DNA of 64,000 nt from Varanus komodoensis (GCF_004798865.1 NW_025336087.1:53944026-54008025); one strand, 5' to 3'; shown: positions 38,040-51,338, numbered from the stretch's first letter. Program-made: numbers and translations. The notes: generated from the sequence alone by a model not told the origin.

Positions 38040-39128
38040 AAAATATATATTGGCTATTGGAGCATATGAAAGAATCTCAGAAGAAGGTAAGTTTATGCTT
38101 TACAGCAAAGCCTTGACTATGTGGATCACATGAGACTACAGGTAGTCCAAAAGAAATGGATGTGCCTTACTTGATTGTCCGACTGTGCAACCTGCATTGT
38201 GGACAAGAAACCACTGTTAGGACAGAATATGGAGAAACAAAATGGTTTGCTTGGGCAAAGTCATCAGACAAGGGTGTTTTCATCTCCCCATTTGTTTCAA
38301 TTTGTATGCAGAACGTATCATAAGGAAAGCTAGATTAGGACTAGAGCAAAGGGGAGTGAAAAGTGTCAGATGATCTATCAGTGACTGAGGATACACAGTT
38401 GATACCAAGTTACTGGCAGAAAGCAGCAATGAACTGAAATGACTCCAGATGAAAGTGGAAGAAGAAGGAGCAAAGGAAGCACTCCATCTGAACATTAAGG
38501 AAACAAAAATCATGGCTACAGGAACATCACACAACTTTAAGGTTGTGTAAGAAACTGAAATTGTGAAAAATTAATCGTAACTTGTCCCATCATCGATTCA
38601 AACAGAGACTGCAGCCAAGGAATTTGAAGATGACTGAGACTTGGAAGGGCGGCAATGAAGGGATGATCATCAAGTGTAAGAGTGTTCCACTGGAGACCAA
38701 GGCCAAAATCACCCACAGTGCTGTGTCTCCAATCACTAGGTGTGGGTGTGAAAGCTGGACAGTGAAGAAAGCTGACAGGAAGAAAATGGATGCATTTGAC
38801 ACATACTGCTGCAGAAGAGTTTTGGGAATACCGAGGACAGACAGAAAGATTAACAAGGGACGTGACTTGCCCTCAAAGCAAAAGAACTGCAGCTGTCACA
38901 CTTTGAGCAATTATAAGAAGGCAAGACTCTCTGGAGAAGGCAATCATACTAGGGAAAGTCTAAGGCAGAAGAAGACAAGGAACAGCAAATACCAGATGGC
39001 TTGACTCCACGAAGAAAGGCATGACCATGAGTTTAGAAGGGCTGAGCAGAGCTGTCAAGGACAGGCCATTTTGAAGGGCATAATTCAAGGGTAAGTGGGA
39101 CACAATTTGACACCATGCAGCAATTATC
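38040..39128 (+). mobile_element. RTE-BovB LINE, 3' half (copy 1)
   Basis: The plus strand follows the BovB reverse transcriptase order: 'ttacagcaaagccttgactatgtggatcac' (AFDCVDH region), 'gaaagctagattaggactag', a degraded catalytic box reading Y-T-V-D at 38,392-38,403 followed by TKLLAESSNEL, then a 140-codon open frame (38,582-39,004) with 'CGCESWTVKKADRKKMDAFD' and 'CCRRVLGIPRTDRK', the BovB C-terminal hallmark. The 3' end near 39,128 shows 'gggtaagtgggacacaatttgacaccatg', matching the usual BovB end. The copy is 5'-truncated, with several stops and frameshifts, and inactive. Confidence 0.88.
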
Positions 39129-39669
39129 CTGTAGAAAGATGGATGTTCTCCAATCTCCAAAAGAGCTATAATTTTCTCTGCTCTTGGATAACATCGAGGA
39201 AAGCTTAAGTCAGACTATTAGATCTCTTTGTGAAAGTCTTTAGGTCATTGGTACATGCAAATGCTTACAGGTCTGTAAAAGACCTTGTAAACCCACTAAA
39301 AAGACAGGAAACACATTTGGAGTAAGATGGAACTGAACTGCTGAAATACACTGTGGTCTCCTTCCAAGCAGCTCAGTCTCTCAGAGTTACTGTTAAATTT
39401 TGCTTAATTTCAATATAATGCAGTTCTATTCCTAATTCAGACAATATGAGTTTGTGAAATCATTTCTTTAATTATTTTAAGTACTTTGCTTAAAGAGTCA
39501 TAAGTTCCATTTTCCTGTGCAACTGCAATGCAAAACAGAATAGAGCAAAGTCACTTAATTAAAATATTGTTTACACACTACAATACATATGCTTTTCTAG
39601 ATGAAAAATACCTATCTCCTGAAAGCAGCCCAGGAGCTGTGCATGCTGTGTAATGGATGTGGGGATTAC

Positions 39670-39701
<32 letters not shown>

Positions 39702-42189
39702 ATGCCCAATGAGTCCATGAATAGCATTAACCAGACACCAATTATCACTTCATTGAATGTATAAGTCACTGTGACATCTACAACCAGATCAAACCCTACT
39801 GTTCTTGCAGTTTGAATTAATTAGCCGAGGTTAAAGCAATGTGAAAAGGAGCTGAAACTGGTTTTGCAAAGAACAATGAATCTTTTGTGTTTCAGAAAAT
39901 GATGCTAACATCCTGACATTATCCTAAACCAAATTTAGCAAGATCTGACTGGGAGTGGACAGTTGCATGAACTGATGTGTCCCAGGCTGCCAGGAGTGGG
40001 TAGGCCTTCAAGAATGTACCCCTTATTTATTCCATTAGGAGACAGAGCTGAATGTACTGCCTTGGCCATCTTGGATCAATTTACCTGAGTTTGATCCTGA
40101 TGCAAAATGGTTTACATCACCTCCTCTAAACAGCCCTGGTGGCCCTTCTAGCATGCTTCTCAGAATGGCCCCAAGTCAGGTGCTTTGTTGGGCACCATGT
40201 CTTTGCCTCCCGTGAATGAACCTGGAACTATATTACACTACAACCTACCATTGTGTATGGCAGCACTGAGAGAAAGACAAGGCTGTTGAGCTGCTAGAGG
40301 GAGCAAACACTAAAACCTAAAGGCAGCAAAAGAAAACAGCAAGTCTCCACTGTGGCTTTTCCAATAAGCTACATCAATCTTTTGTTAGTTAATTTCTCTT
40401 CTCTTATTTTTGATTCTCTTCTGAATGGATGTCATGAGGTTTTAGTCCTTCCAAACACCTTGAAAGTTGCAGAAATGTTTACTGCAGAACTTTAGGTCCA
40501 GTTCTACTTTTATGAAAAATATTCTCCCTTAATCAAAATTTAAAAGATGGAAATCTGGCAATCATCTACATGTTTTGCCTTTTGTTCAAAGAGAAAGAAA
40601 AGGGAGGTAGGGCCAGGAGTCTTTGTTTCCAGGTTGGCTGACATCAACACCTGGCAAAGCCAGAAGGATTTTATACCAAACTTTCATTCCAGTCTTTAAA
40701 CTGTGGTACATCACTTGCTGATCAGAAGTGTTCATGTTTTACTTTCTTGTGCCTGCAGTGGACTCTGAGGGCATCAGCCTCAGTATCTTCCAACGATAGA
40801 TCCTGTGGCACCACATTCCAGAGAAACCCTTGAGAATCATAATTTATATAGTAAGACACACCTGATATATTAAAGTCATGAAGTCATACTTCCTGTGCAC
40901 TCACCATGCTATCCAATTAAAACAGTATGGGTCACAGTTGAAAATGTAAGCATGATGTGGCATTATTTACCACTTTGCTTATAAGAATCGGCTCTTCCTA
41001 TCCAGCTATTCAGATCCACCTTCTCCCCAATGCAGTAAGTTAGGTGTGTGGGGACCAATGCAAAGGCATTTCAGCAGTGACACTCCCTTTTCTCCTCAAG
41101 GAGGCAGGCAACTCCCTTTTTTATTTGCCTAAGCCTTTCAGTCACCGTGGCTCACATTGTTTGACTCTGGGTTGACTCTGATATTACTTAAATAACTAAG
41201 TGTAGAGGAAAATGCACTTCAAGGAGTATGTTTAAGAGCTTGCCTTTAGTTTCCCAGGGGAAGAAGGGAAGCATTTCTCTTTCCTAGAGAGTCTGTCCCT
41301 ACAGGGATAAGCAAAGGGAGATACTTGGCTGGCTAGTTAAAGCTGCAAATACAGCTATGTATGCCTACAAGCCTACTTGGACACAACAGTGGTTTTATCC
41401 ATCTGTTCCCAAATATGACTGCAAGCCTGCAGCCCTTCAATTTTGGCACTGGAGAGTAGGAGGAAAGGCAAAAGGGACCTAAGACTCATCAGGTTCAGAC
41501 AGGTGCCTTGGAAAATTACCCTAGTAGCATGTGTTTCTGTAATGATGATACATATCCTTTTTCACAGTACCATGAGCTTGTAATGCAGTGTGAGAGCAGA
41601 AGGTTGTCACTTCTGGTTATCGTGGTTTCCTTTGGAAGCAGCCGCTCTAACCTTGTGCCACTTAGGCCAACAAAACAGCACAGTAAGAGTCTTGCACATA
41701 AATGTAATTAATTGCGAGTGTGATTTCTGGGCATAATGGTCAAAAAGGAGCAGTGTGTGTGAGAAGAGCTATAATCTTGTGATGTCTATGAAAAGATGGT
41801 CTTTAAAACCACAACATTCCCTTTTGGAAATTATTCATGTAATTTCACCTGCATATCATTAGTCCACAAAAGAAACAATCCCTTTTTAAGATACTTAAGA
41901 GAGCAATTCAAAACCATGATCTAACCAATGTATTATATTCGGCTGGGTGTGGATGGAGCATCCCAATATTTGCTGCTCTTTGTCAGACAGATTTATGATA
42001 GACCAAGCTTAGCAGAGTCTATCAGGTAGGTTCCACCAGAGATTTCCTCCATCTTCTATTTTCCCCTACTTCTTCCAGACTGCAAACACAGGATAGGGGA
42101 CTGTTGAGAACTTGGCAGGCTTAACAGAGCATTACAAGTCTGGCTTGGAAAGAATTAAACTCTGAACAGAAAAGCATGGAAAGTGGTCT
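39129..42189. other. Unassigned stretch
   Basis: No gene recognised. An (AAAT)n microsatellite lies at 39,671-39,703 (listed separately) and may be the tail of an unrecognised retroposon. The rest shows nothing I can assign. Confidence 0.5.
39671..39703. repeat. (AAAT)n microsatellite
   Basis: About eight perfect AAAT units in plus orientation. Tails of this kind often end L2 elements and SINEs, but the upstream 60 bases do not match the L2 tails seen elsewhere in the window. Confidence 0.95.
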
Positions 42190-42338
42190 TCTATTGATTC
42201 AGACAATTGTCCATCTAGCTGTGTTATCTGCACTGACTGGCAGTGACTCTCCAGGGTTTCAGACAAGAGTCTCTCCTGTACCTGTCTGGAGATATCAGGA
42301 ACTCAGCCTGGGGGATTTTGCATGTGGGCATGTGTTTT
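42190..42338 (-). mobile_element. tRNA-derived SINE with CR1-like tail (copy 1)
   Basis: The plus strand shows 'ccatctagctgtgttatctgcactgactggcagtgactctccagggtttcagacaagagtctctcc', then 'tctggagatatcaggaactcagcctggg' and 'ttttgcatgtggg'. This is the reverse complement of the common squamate SINE whose head is tRNA-like (gcatgcagaaggtcccaggttcaatccctggcatctccag) and whose tail ends in the CR1-like 'gagctagatggaccaatggtc'. The B-box region is diverged, so Pol III activity is unlikely. Confidence 0.8.
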
Positions 42339-44578
42339 AACATGGACTGATGAATTTTCTCCCTAAAATCTCTCATCTAGAAAAAAATCCACAGTCCAAT
42401 ATGCTACATTGGCACTACATTAAATAACAAGGAAACTGTGGTTCCTTGAAAGATGTGATATTTTGATATAAATAAATATGCATTTAGATTTCTAATTACC
42501 TTGGTTGTGTGCAGTTAACAATATAGTTTATCAAATCCCAGGGTTTTCTATTTTTTACAAACTTGCCATTTATCAATGACATCACCCATCCTTGTATCAT
42601 TTATTAACATCACTAACAACACTAACAACAACCTAGCCTGATATCCACAGATCTTCGAGCTAATTTTCCCACTCATTTTCTATCATAGAGAATGAGGATA
42701 AGAAGCCAACAACTGAGAGGGAAGCTTATAAGAAAAGTGTGCTACACAATGGAATTCACAGTGTATATTCAATTTCTACTGGATTTAAAAGCAGCAGAAA
42801 GTATGGCAGTATGTCTTGTGCTTATAAGACACAGAAGAATAAATAAAATCATTAGGTAAAAACAATGAGTTTAGAGGTTGGAGGATGTACAGAAGTGTGT
42901 GCTAACCACGTCCACTGAAATGAGCTTTACTGTGGTACAAGTGTGGTAGGAAATAAATGAGGCTGCAACAGAACATGGTGAAATTTATATTTGAATAAAT
43001 ATGGACATGATAAGCTGCATGCCATTTCAGTTTAATGCACACATATAGGGTGCAATCTCACGCATGTTTAGATAGAAAAAGGGGCTGCCGCTCCCATTAT
43101 GTTCCACAAGCTGTAGTGCATTATTTGGCCTAAAAATGCATAGGATGTGTCTTAAGAAATTGAAATGGGATGTTGGGATTCAATGACAATTGCCAATGAT
43201 GAATTGCCACTCTCTGAAGTCTTTCTGAGGGGAAAGCAAGACAGTGGGTTCACCTCTTCTTGATTCAGCTGATGTTCCAGGTGGGGAGGTTGCCATTCTA
43301 ATCTTTTGAGTCCTTGAATATGTTGTAGCAAGAAAATGAGACAAGATGCTATTTCCAAAAGAACAGAAGGGCAGCAAAGGCATTAGTGCAACAAACAATA
43401 TCCCACCTATTCATTTCTGGAATCAAGAGTTTTAAAGGAGACATTGCAGATAGCATTGGTGGATTAAAGGAAAAAATAATGAGCAGAACAAGAAAGGAAG
43501 AAGAGAAAGAAGAACCTGCGAAACATTGTACTGTGACTAGTGCAAAAAGGAGACAAAAAGGCATGTACTGAGTGAGGCCTTATTAAGGAGAGATGGAAAA
43601 AAATCTTCCCAAATGTATAGCTACAAATGTGTTTAAATGCCCAGAACTGACTTCCCCAGCCCAACTTCTGGGAAAGACTAATCAAAGGGCAGAAGGCCTG
43701 TACATTTTGCAGTGACCTGCTGTAACACAGAACGGATCCAGAAGCCACCTCTTGAGAGCTACACACTGTCAAAGACTTGATCCTGCTCTCTTTTAATGCC
43801 CCACCCTAGTGCAACTTTTCTGTTCTTCACCTCTAGGTGAGCAATCATAGCAAAATGTAATGCTAGGGCAATTACGGTTGCTTAAAGGAACAGGATTCTT
43901 CAGGTGCCCAGCTGAGAACTCTTGAGGCTGGTGAAAATCTTCTGAGATGGCTCATAGCAGGAATATATTTTATATTTCTAAATGGTATGTTTTAAGTTGT
44001 ATAAGACTTGCCTTATGTTTCTAGCCCACTTTTATCATAGTCCTGTACTGAGAAGGACCTGTGCCTCTGCCCAGTACAGCACAGAGACAGATTGCAAGAA
44101 TTACACTCATATGGAATTACATTCATATGTGGAGTGGCGATATTCTGAAAATTTGCAACGTGGCCAGTGAAACCTCATTCATGAATCACCTTAATTTTAG
44201 GGCTAATATGTTTCTTAAAAGTAAAAATCAATTCCAGGATGGTCCTGGATAACTGGTTGCCTAGTACCAATGGTCCCAATCCATGGTCCCAATCACATAG
44301 GAATTGTTTATTTATTTATTTACTGCTTGCTTGGGCTACAAGTTCTTATTTTTCTTGTAGTTTGCCTGTGTAGGACTGAAACAGACATTACTTTAAATCC
44401 ACATCTAGCACCTATATCATCTTTTCTCCCATTTTAAGAGGGGCACGGTAGCTGTGATTTAGATCAAGGATACAGCAGGGGGAAGGTGACCCTGAACCAC
44501 ACTCTAGCTTTAAATCTGCATCAGGCAGCTGCATTCATTAATGGCTAGAGTTTTTTCTTTTTTCAAAAAAGTATGCAC
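42339..44578. other. Unassigned stretch with one palindromic repeat
   Basis: Apart from the repeat at 43,048-43,148 nothing is recognised. A short tandem 'ggtcccaatc' pair lies at about 44,270-44,296, and a (TTTA) run at 44,306-44,322. Confidence 0.5.
43048..43148. mobile_element. Squamate 'aagtaagtccc' palindromic repeat remnant
   Basis: It starts 'agggtgcaatctcacgcatg' and ends 'gcctaaaaatgcataggatg', the mirrored GGRTTGCA / TGCATAGGAT ends of this common squamate repeat. The central 'aagtaagtcccattga' palindrome is degraded here. Confidence 0.45.
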
Positions 44579-44680
44579 TTTATTTATTTATTTATTTATT
44601 TAGAGGACTTCTATGCCGCCCCATTCGCCAAAGCCTCGGGGCGGCTCACTTGTTATATAGAGATTTAACATAAAGTCTGT
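44579..44680 (-). mobile_element. L2 3' tail, well preserved
   Basis: It begins with an ATTT run (the reverse complement of an AAAT tail), then 'gccgccccattcgccaaagcctcggggcggc'. The core matches the plus-strand copy at 49,168-49,205 at 24 of 25 positions (gaggcttyggcgaatggggcggcat). Confidence 0.75.
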
Positions 44681-47190
44681 TTTGATCCTCTGAACATGGA
44701 ATGTTGGTTCTAAAGGTGGCAAGCAAAATGCTTTGTGCTAATGTACTGACACACTTGACAGTGGCATCTAGAAAATCTTTTTTTTTCTCCCATAGGTTCC
44801 CTTCACAAAGATGCTTTTCTATGACTTCATTGTTGAGGAGAATAAAAGCCTTGCAAGGCTATTGTTGCTCTGAAACCCGTGACCCAGTAATACCAACCTG
44901 CTTATGCTACTAATTCTCTGTATAACAAAAGGAAAAGTGGATTGAAGATTTCTCATTGTAAAACCTACAGGAGCTACTTGTATGAAAACCTGAAGGCCAA
45001 AAAGCATTTCTTCTTGGCTAAGAAACCTAATTTTGAGCAGGTTGTCTCTCCCTCTGTGATGATCTTCTGAAAGGCAGATTTGATAGAAAGCCAAACATGT
45101 TTTCCATTTAACTGGTGATCTTTAATGCCAAGATCAGAGCTGGGCCAAGATATTTGGCTACCTGAGGAAGATAAGATGCTGTCCGTCATCCCCCCACTTC
45201 CCATGCAAAAGAGAACAGCACTGGCAGGCCTCCATACTTCAACACTGGTCATTGGAGTGTGGTTTCAGAGGGAAAATGACTGGCTTAAGGCAGGCAATGT
45301 GGTATACACAGCTCTGTCTTTCAGCACCTCACTGTCACTTGATCTCAGCCTTGTTGGACACATACCTGACACCCACACATACAAATGCTATGGGGAAGCA
45401 TCAGCGGCACCAGCGTATGCCATGAGCAGAAAAAATACACACATACACATGACGGGTTTTCAGAGTCCCTGCTTCTTTACTTGCTCACTCAGTCAGAGGC
45501 CATTCCTAGTGGTGATGTCTGGGACACACTGGAGAAAGTCACTATTTGAAACAGTCTGTCCGTTCTGGCTAACAACAGGGAAGTGTAATCCTGGAAAGAT
45601 GGGAGTAGTATTTTGATCTGCTGGAAATTCAGCATTCAGAATCCTGTAGAGGGTCTCTACCAGTAGCTGAGACTTACCTCTTCAACTTCCATGAGTAAAG
45701 TAGAGAAAAAACATGTGAGAAGCAGTGAAGGGATGGTTTGTGGCTCTGCTTACATGTTTATTCTGTGCATATAAGGAACAGAGCTATGGTCTACAGTACA
45801 TCTGCGACATTCCAGTTCATTTGGTAGTAAGACAACTGGAGGAGACAAAGAACCATGATGGCATCTAGAAGTTTGACTGATACAGTAGCAGCTCACAGCC
45901 AACTTTGAAAGATTTGGTCCTAAACAGATATTTCAGATCTGGTATTAAAATGTTCATTTGTTCCAACAACAGAATCTCTCTGAGCACCAGGCTCCAAACC
46001 TATTTAACCATCTTTAGGAACAAAGCAAATGTTGAATTGCAATAAAAAGGCTTAACCTGGAGACTGAGATTATGTTTGTATGTTGCACAAACCATAAATT
46101 CCTCTCCCCCTCAAAGCAACAAAGAGGAAAAGGGAAAATACTTGTTTTCATCTAACCACAGTTTGTTGGTGTGCCCAAATATATCTAAACTGTCTAGCAT
46201 TAACTATAGTTTTTTGAAACAAACCAACTTCAAACCATGGATACTTATTCTGGCTTGTTTCAATAAACCACACTTAGCACTAACCAGAGTTTCTAGTTTT
46301 GACATAACAGCAATGTTAGCTGAAAACAGAGATAAATTCTAATTTGTTTCTTTCTCACTGCCGCACCAGAGAGAGAGAATGCAAGCATTACATTTGAACT
46401 GGAACTAATTCTTTTCCAACAAAACAATACTTTTTAGTGCCCAATATAGCAACTACAGGCCTTATGTATTGCTCCACTGCCAGTCTAGCTTTAGGGCTGA
46501 ATCTGAGACTATGAACCAATATCAAATTGTGGTAGCATTGCCTATTATGTGTATATTTTGTTTTTACTGCTTACTGCATATTTCCTTGTTTATCCAATGC
46601 TTTTTTACTATGTCATGAAATTATTATTTTATAACAGAAAGAAAGGGTAGGAAGCGACTAACTGGGCAATGAAAGTGCTTGAAAAGAAACATTTATTTAT
46701 TTAAAACTTTTCTACCCTATCCACCACTGATGTCTTGGGATGGCATACAATATAGACACAATCACCTGTAGCCTTTTTTGGACTACTTCCTGACACATTT
46801 TATATCATGTGTCAAGGATGTGAACAATCTGTATGAACTTACACGATCTCTTTATTTAAGAAAAACTTGATTTGCTTCATTTGAGTTTCTATCAATTAAA
46901 AGATTGTTCCAAGTTACATATGGGATAGATTTATAAATACATATGCAGTTTTTCATATGCAGACAATATATGTTCACCACCACAAAAGAGGCTTTGCAGT
47001 GTATAACACAATGTTCTTTCCAATGCAGGAGGAAAAAAGACACAAAAATAAATTCTGTTTTCTGCAAACTTTACACATGTGAACATCAGTTCTGACATAT
47101 TTCCATTCAGTGCAGGAGTTAATGGTAAACAGAATGTTCAAATATAATTTAAACCATGTTTACTGAACCCTTGCTGGGGAATACAAACAT
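44681..47190. other. Mostly unassigned, with three weak repeat candidates
   Basis: 45,140-45,185 reads 'gagctgggccaagatatttggctacctgaggaagataagatg', resembling the 'ggccggccc...attttggtgcctgaggc' end of a squamate DNA transposon. 46,080-46,325 repeats 'aaaccatgg / aaccacagtttgttgg / aataaaccac', resembling a small MITE. 46,690-46,770 ('catttatttatttaaaacttttctaccctatcc...ttgggatggcatacaata') resembles an antisense L2 tail. The 163-codon plus-strand frame at 45,125-45,616 starts inside the first of these and has no known domain. Confidence 0.4.
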
Positions 47191-47345
47191 TTCATAGAAT
47201 CATATAGTTGGAAGGGGGCTAGCAGGCCATTCAGTCCAACCGTCTGCTCAATGCTGGACTCAACAACAGCATTGTGCATTTTAATAACTGTGTATGAGCA
47301 ATGCAAGCACAGCTGAGCACCAATTGTGGTGTTAGTGCACATGCC
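47191..47345 (-). mobile_element. CR1 3'-end remnant
   Basis: 'ttcatagaatcatatagttggaaggggg' and 'gccattcagtccaaccgtctgctcaatgctgga' on the plus strand are the reverse complement of the classical CR1 terminus (caaccctatgattctatga). The family's terminal TCATAGAATCATA microsatellite-like motif is clear. The inner boundary is uncertain. Confidence 0.8.
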
Positions 47346-47420
47346 ACCATCCTCATAGTGTAGCATGCATATATCTATATCTAACTGTATCTGTATCATC
47401 TATATGTATATCTCAACACT

Positions 47421-47525
47421 GACAGCATAACAATAAGCTTCCATGCCAGCACAGGCTTTCAGGTCATAGGCCAGGATGGGTAGGCTTGAGTCACAAAGAA
47501 GGACGTGGTACCCTGGGCTAGCCGG
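47421..47525 (+). repeat. Unclassified interspersed repeat, copy 2
   Basis: 'gcataacaataagcttccatg', 'ccagcacaggctttcaggtc' and 'ggccaggatgggtaggcttg' match 24,548-24,652 in the same orientation. It continues with 'aagaaggacgtggtaccctgggc', which may correspond to 'ggaggacataacaatagaaccca' in copy 1. I recognise no family. Confidence 0.6.
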
Positions 47526-49159
47526 TATGAAATAAATATGGAACTGGAATTCCTGCATAGAAAAGATCATACATTTCCCCCTGCAATCACGCACACTTCC
47601 AACAATTACGATAAGTTTGGGAAACTCTTCTTTCCCTTAGACACAGGCATAGAAAGAAATATAGTCTAAAGATCAGGGGAAACTACAGACTAAGTGGAGT
47701 CAAGCATGCTGGGAAGAGGGAGGCAAGCTCTGAACACAGGCGGCAGCCAGCTCTGAATGCAGGCCTGACACGCCAGCCTGTGGAGGCTTTGCACCCTTCC
47801 CACCCACACAAAAGGACTGCTGTCAAGAGACTACCCTGCAGGACAGGCAATGGGCTCCCTGTTTCTCTTTCCATCTCTGTTAGGCAAGATTTTCTTTATC
47901 TCTTTAGAAGTATCCAGTAAGATTGCAGCAGAAATATTTGCTGTCTAGGCAACACTGGGTTAAAAGCTTGTGACTGCTCTATAGTTTTCTGATGAATGAA
48001 CTTTCCTTTCTAAGTGCTGAGCATGTTGGTGTGAATGAAAACAGGGTTTATTCTCTCTCTCTCTGTGAGTATGAAAACCAAAACGTTTCAAGAAAATCTG
48101 GAGAGAAAGAACCTCCTGTTGAAGTGCACTTTCCCCCAAGATTACCTGGCATAGCAATTGATTAATATTAGCATCCTTTCAGAAAGCCAGTGTTTGGGGC
48201 AGTGGCGGGGTGGGGGGGGGGGAGTAGCAGCAGAGACCTGACTGCAGGACTGTGAATTTGTCATCTGTCCTGGTCTCACTTTATTTCTGCAGTTTTCTGC
48301 TCTTGCCACTGCCCCTTAATCACTGGCCGAATTCATATTCCTCCTACTTGCTTCTCGCTAAGGGCAGTTTTGAATGATTCCACCTGTTACCAACTATCAT
48401 TGATCTTGTCTGGCATGAAGGATGGTCAGTGCTGTAGCGGCTAGTGACTGGCCTACGTGGAGGGATACTCATGCTTTCTCCTTTTTGGCTAAAAGACTAT
48501 TCTTAAATAACTTCTCTACTTCAGTTGCAGGCTTTCATGACTTTTAAAAAAAGGAGGGGGGAAACCCAGCAATAATTGTTCCTTATTGGATATTGGTTGT
48601 AGTTCTGCCTCCCTACATAACTTCAGAAATTCATTAGGCTTCTGACTTGTATTTCCCTTGTTAATGATGTCATCTAATCTGTTTTTATTCACAATATCAG
48701 GCCTTGCAAGGTAAGGGTAAGAACAGTAAAAGTATAATATTGCATATGCTCTAAACTCAAGACATATTATGTACCTGACAGCGCCTGGATCTCAGCACTG
48801 CAGGGCTTTTCCCCCCAGAGATCTGAGGAGTTTGCACAACTGTTCTCCCTGAGGGGCAACATGTACTTATCAGTCAATTATAATGTAAATTACACACAGG
48901 ATACCTAAGAGGTCTGAGCTGAACTCTTTTTGGAACACCCTCATGTCTTTGGCTCTAAAGTCGCACTCTGATTTTTGCAAGGATGTAGCAAAACATTAGG
49001 TGCCATGTACATAGTGCACAGATGTTTTTGCTTCAGCTTCTTATATTGATCTGGACTATGGTACTACAGATATTTCCCACAGCAGAGTCAATAACTATTG
49101 TTTTTCTATCCTATGATGTGAAAAGGGCTGTCATGTTTTGAACTGTAAGCAACAGTTTA
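47526..49159. other. Unassigned stretch
   Basis: No gene recognised. Simple sequence: (CT)n at about 48,051-48,066 and an 11-G run at 48,212-48,222. 47,725-47,775 carries a near-duplicate 'agctctgaacacaggc / agctctgaatgcaggc'. Confidence 0.5.
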
Positions 49160-49240
49160 AACCATGTAAAGCCGCCCGAGGCTTCGGCGAATGGGGCGGC
49201 ATAAAAATGTTTTAATAAATAAGTAAATAAATAAATAAGA
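49160..49240 (+). mobile_element. L2 3' tail, well preserved
   Basis: 'aaagccgcccgaggcttcgg' followed by 'cgaatggggcggcataaaaatg' and an imperfect (AAAT)n tail. It is the inverted partner of 44,579-44,680. Confidence 0.75.
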
Positions 49241-51338
49241 GGGGAATAATCTTAGAGAAGTACATTTATATTATCTGTGAGTAGAAGTCCTAACCTGGGG
49301 TTTGAGCCACATGCTTTATAGTAGTTTATCTAACTTTGATGGGGTTAGCTATCTCTGTTTCTCATGAATTACAAAATCATTCCAGGCTGCTTATAAAAGC
49401 CTTCCAATCATCCATCATTACTGAAAGATAAACTCCAAATAAGGATGAAACACCTTAGAGGCTTTGATAGGGGTTCCCTGCTTGCTTTCTGAAACTTGAA
49501 TTGGGTACCACATTTCTGATCAGAAATAAATTGTACCTTATATCATTTATCATTTCTGCTTCAGGAACTAAGATAGAAACAATGGCTTTGGCAGTATTTC
49601 ATCAGGCAATCTGGATACACTTTTCAAACAAAAGGTGATCCAATATTAAAGAAACCACTAGCATATCCTTCTATTTAATTTAATTTTAATTAAATTTATT
49701 ATCTGTCCATATCTATTAAAGTCCTTCACAGCTAAACCAAACAAGGTTTTTCAGTAGCAAGTGGACATAATATTGATTTAACGTTGACAATCCACTGCAA
49801 ATAAAAATGGCACACCCTCTGCTCCTTGGAAACTCCCATATATGGTACTCCCTTATGACGTAGGTAACAGATACTGCTAATTATTTAAATTTCTTCATAC
49901 TGATGAATCAGTGTGCAAGGCAACACATGATGCCATTTTAGAATAACTTCTATGCCAAACAAGACTTTGTTCTTTGAAACAGTGCACACTGCTGAGAGAT
50001 AGCAACAATAACAATGGCAATTTAACATGGTCTGGTTGTTCCAGAAAAGTTAAGTCACATTATAAACTAAGGTTGACCTTGTAATCCATTGTGCTTAAAT
50101 TTAAAAAGAAATCTCCAAAAAGCGGGGGGGGGGGATGTCTTGAAAGGAGAAATATGGATACCACATTAGGAACAGATGCATAGGTAACACTCCACCACTG
50201 TATAATGTGTGTGTGTGTTGAAAACTACTGCAATTTAAAACTTAGGAGAGATGTAGACTTAATGTTTCTAGCTATATGCTCAGTATCATTTTTTAAACCC
50301 ATTATTGTCCACAATTGTGTGTTCCCTTTTGTTCTCCTTATCTGGGTGACACTTCCATTTCTTGAAGAAGCCTTCTTTCTTCTAATAGCTTCCATGACAG
50401 TGTTTATTAAGCATACTTGCATCTTTTTGGACTTCATCTACATTTCTGGATCTTTCCTTCCTTGTGTGCATGTCCTTTCCACACAATCTTCATGCTCTTC
50501 AATTAAAATTAACAGCAAATGTTTATGAAAAAATGTAACAGAGTTGGAGAAAATATGTGATTGCACATAAATATGTGCTTTGAACATTAACCTAGATTCA
50601 TTCACATTAAAATTCTTGGTCCTTCCCATGCTGGCCTTTCTATTAAACTAGGAAATTTGAGCACTACATTTCCACCTCCCTTTTCTTATGATGTTTTGTT
50701 TGACTCTTATTTTTAGCATATGAAACTGATTTTGGCAATGTGGTCTACTTTTAAGAGTCTGAATGCTTTGTTGCTTTGAGTTTATTTAATAAAGAAAAAC
50801 AAGGTGTAATCGTTTAAATTACTCACTCAATCCATTCCTCATACAACCAGAGTACAGATCAGCTGAGGGTACATAGTAAAATCAAAGCATGTCACAGCAG
50901 TTCCCTCACAGTATTGCCTTGCTGAAGCTGGGCCATTTTGCAAAACATGCAGAAGAAGGGAATAAAGATAGATAAATGACAGAGAGAGAGACCCTTCTCA
51001 CATAAGAGCAGGCATGGGATAGAACAATTGAATATTCTTTCACTGTCTATAATGCTGTAATGAAATTTGAATTTGCTGTTTGCTTCAGGCCAAATTATGA
51101 TCACCTGTAATTTGACTTCTGGTGTTTGGAAAATAGGAGAAGGTGCCTGCTATTCCATGGAATTTCACTGTTATGTTTGCGGCCACTTCAACACAGAGAA
51201 TTGTATCAGTCTTTTATATTAATTAAAGCTCCATTAATTTAGGTATCAGTTTCAATTTATCAGTTTTCAATTTATTTTCCAGTCTTATGTTTGCTCATTT
51301 GAATTTTGATTTTTTTTAAAAAAAATCATATGGTAATA
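49241..51338. other. Unassigned AT-rich stretch
   Basis: Nothing recognised apart from simple sequence: an 11-G run at 50,124-50,134 and a short GT run at 50,206-50,218. A 107-codon plus-strand frame at 50,205-50,528 is hydrophobic because it is T-rich; no domain is seen. Confidence 0.5.

Noticed and set aside
45125-45616. 163-codon plus-strand frame
   Set aside because: Begins inside a probable DNA-transposon end and shows no known domain.
48425-48480. SINE-head-like word (tgtagcggctagtgact)
   Set aside because: Only about 20 bases are suggestive; no B box or tail follows.
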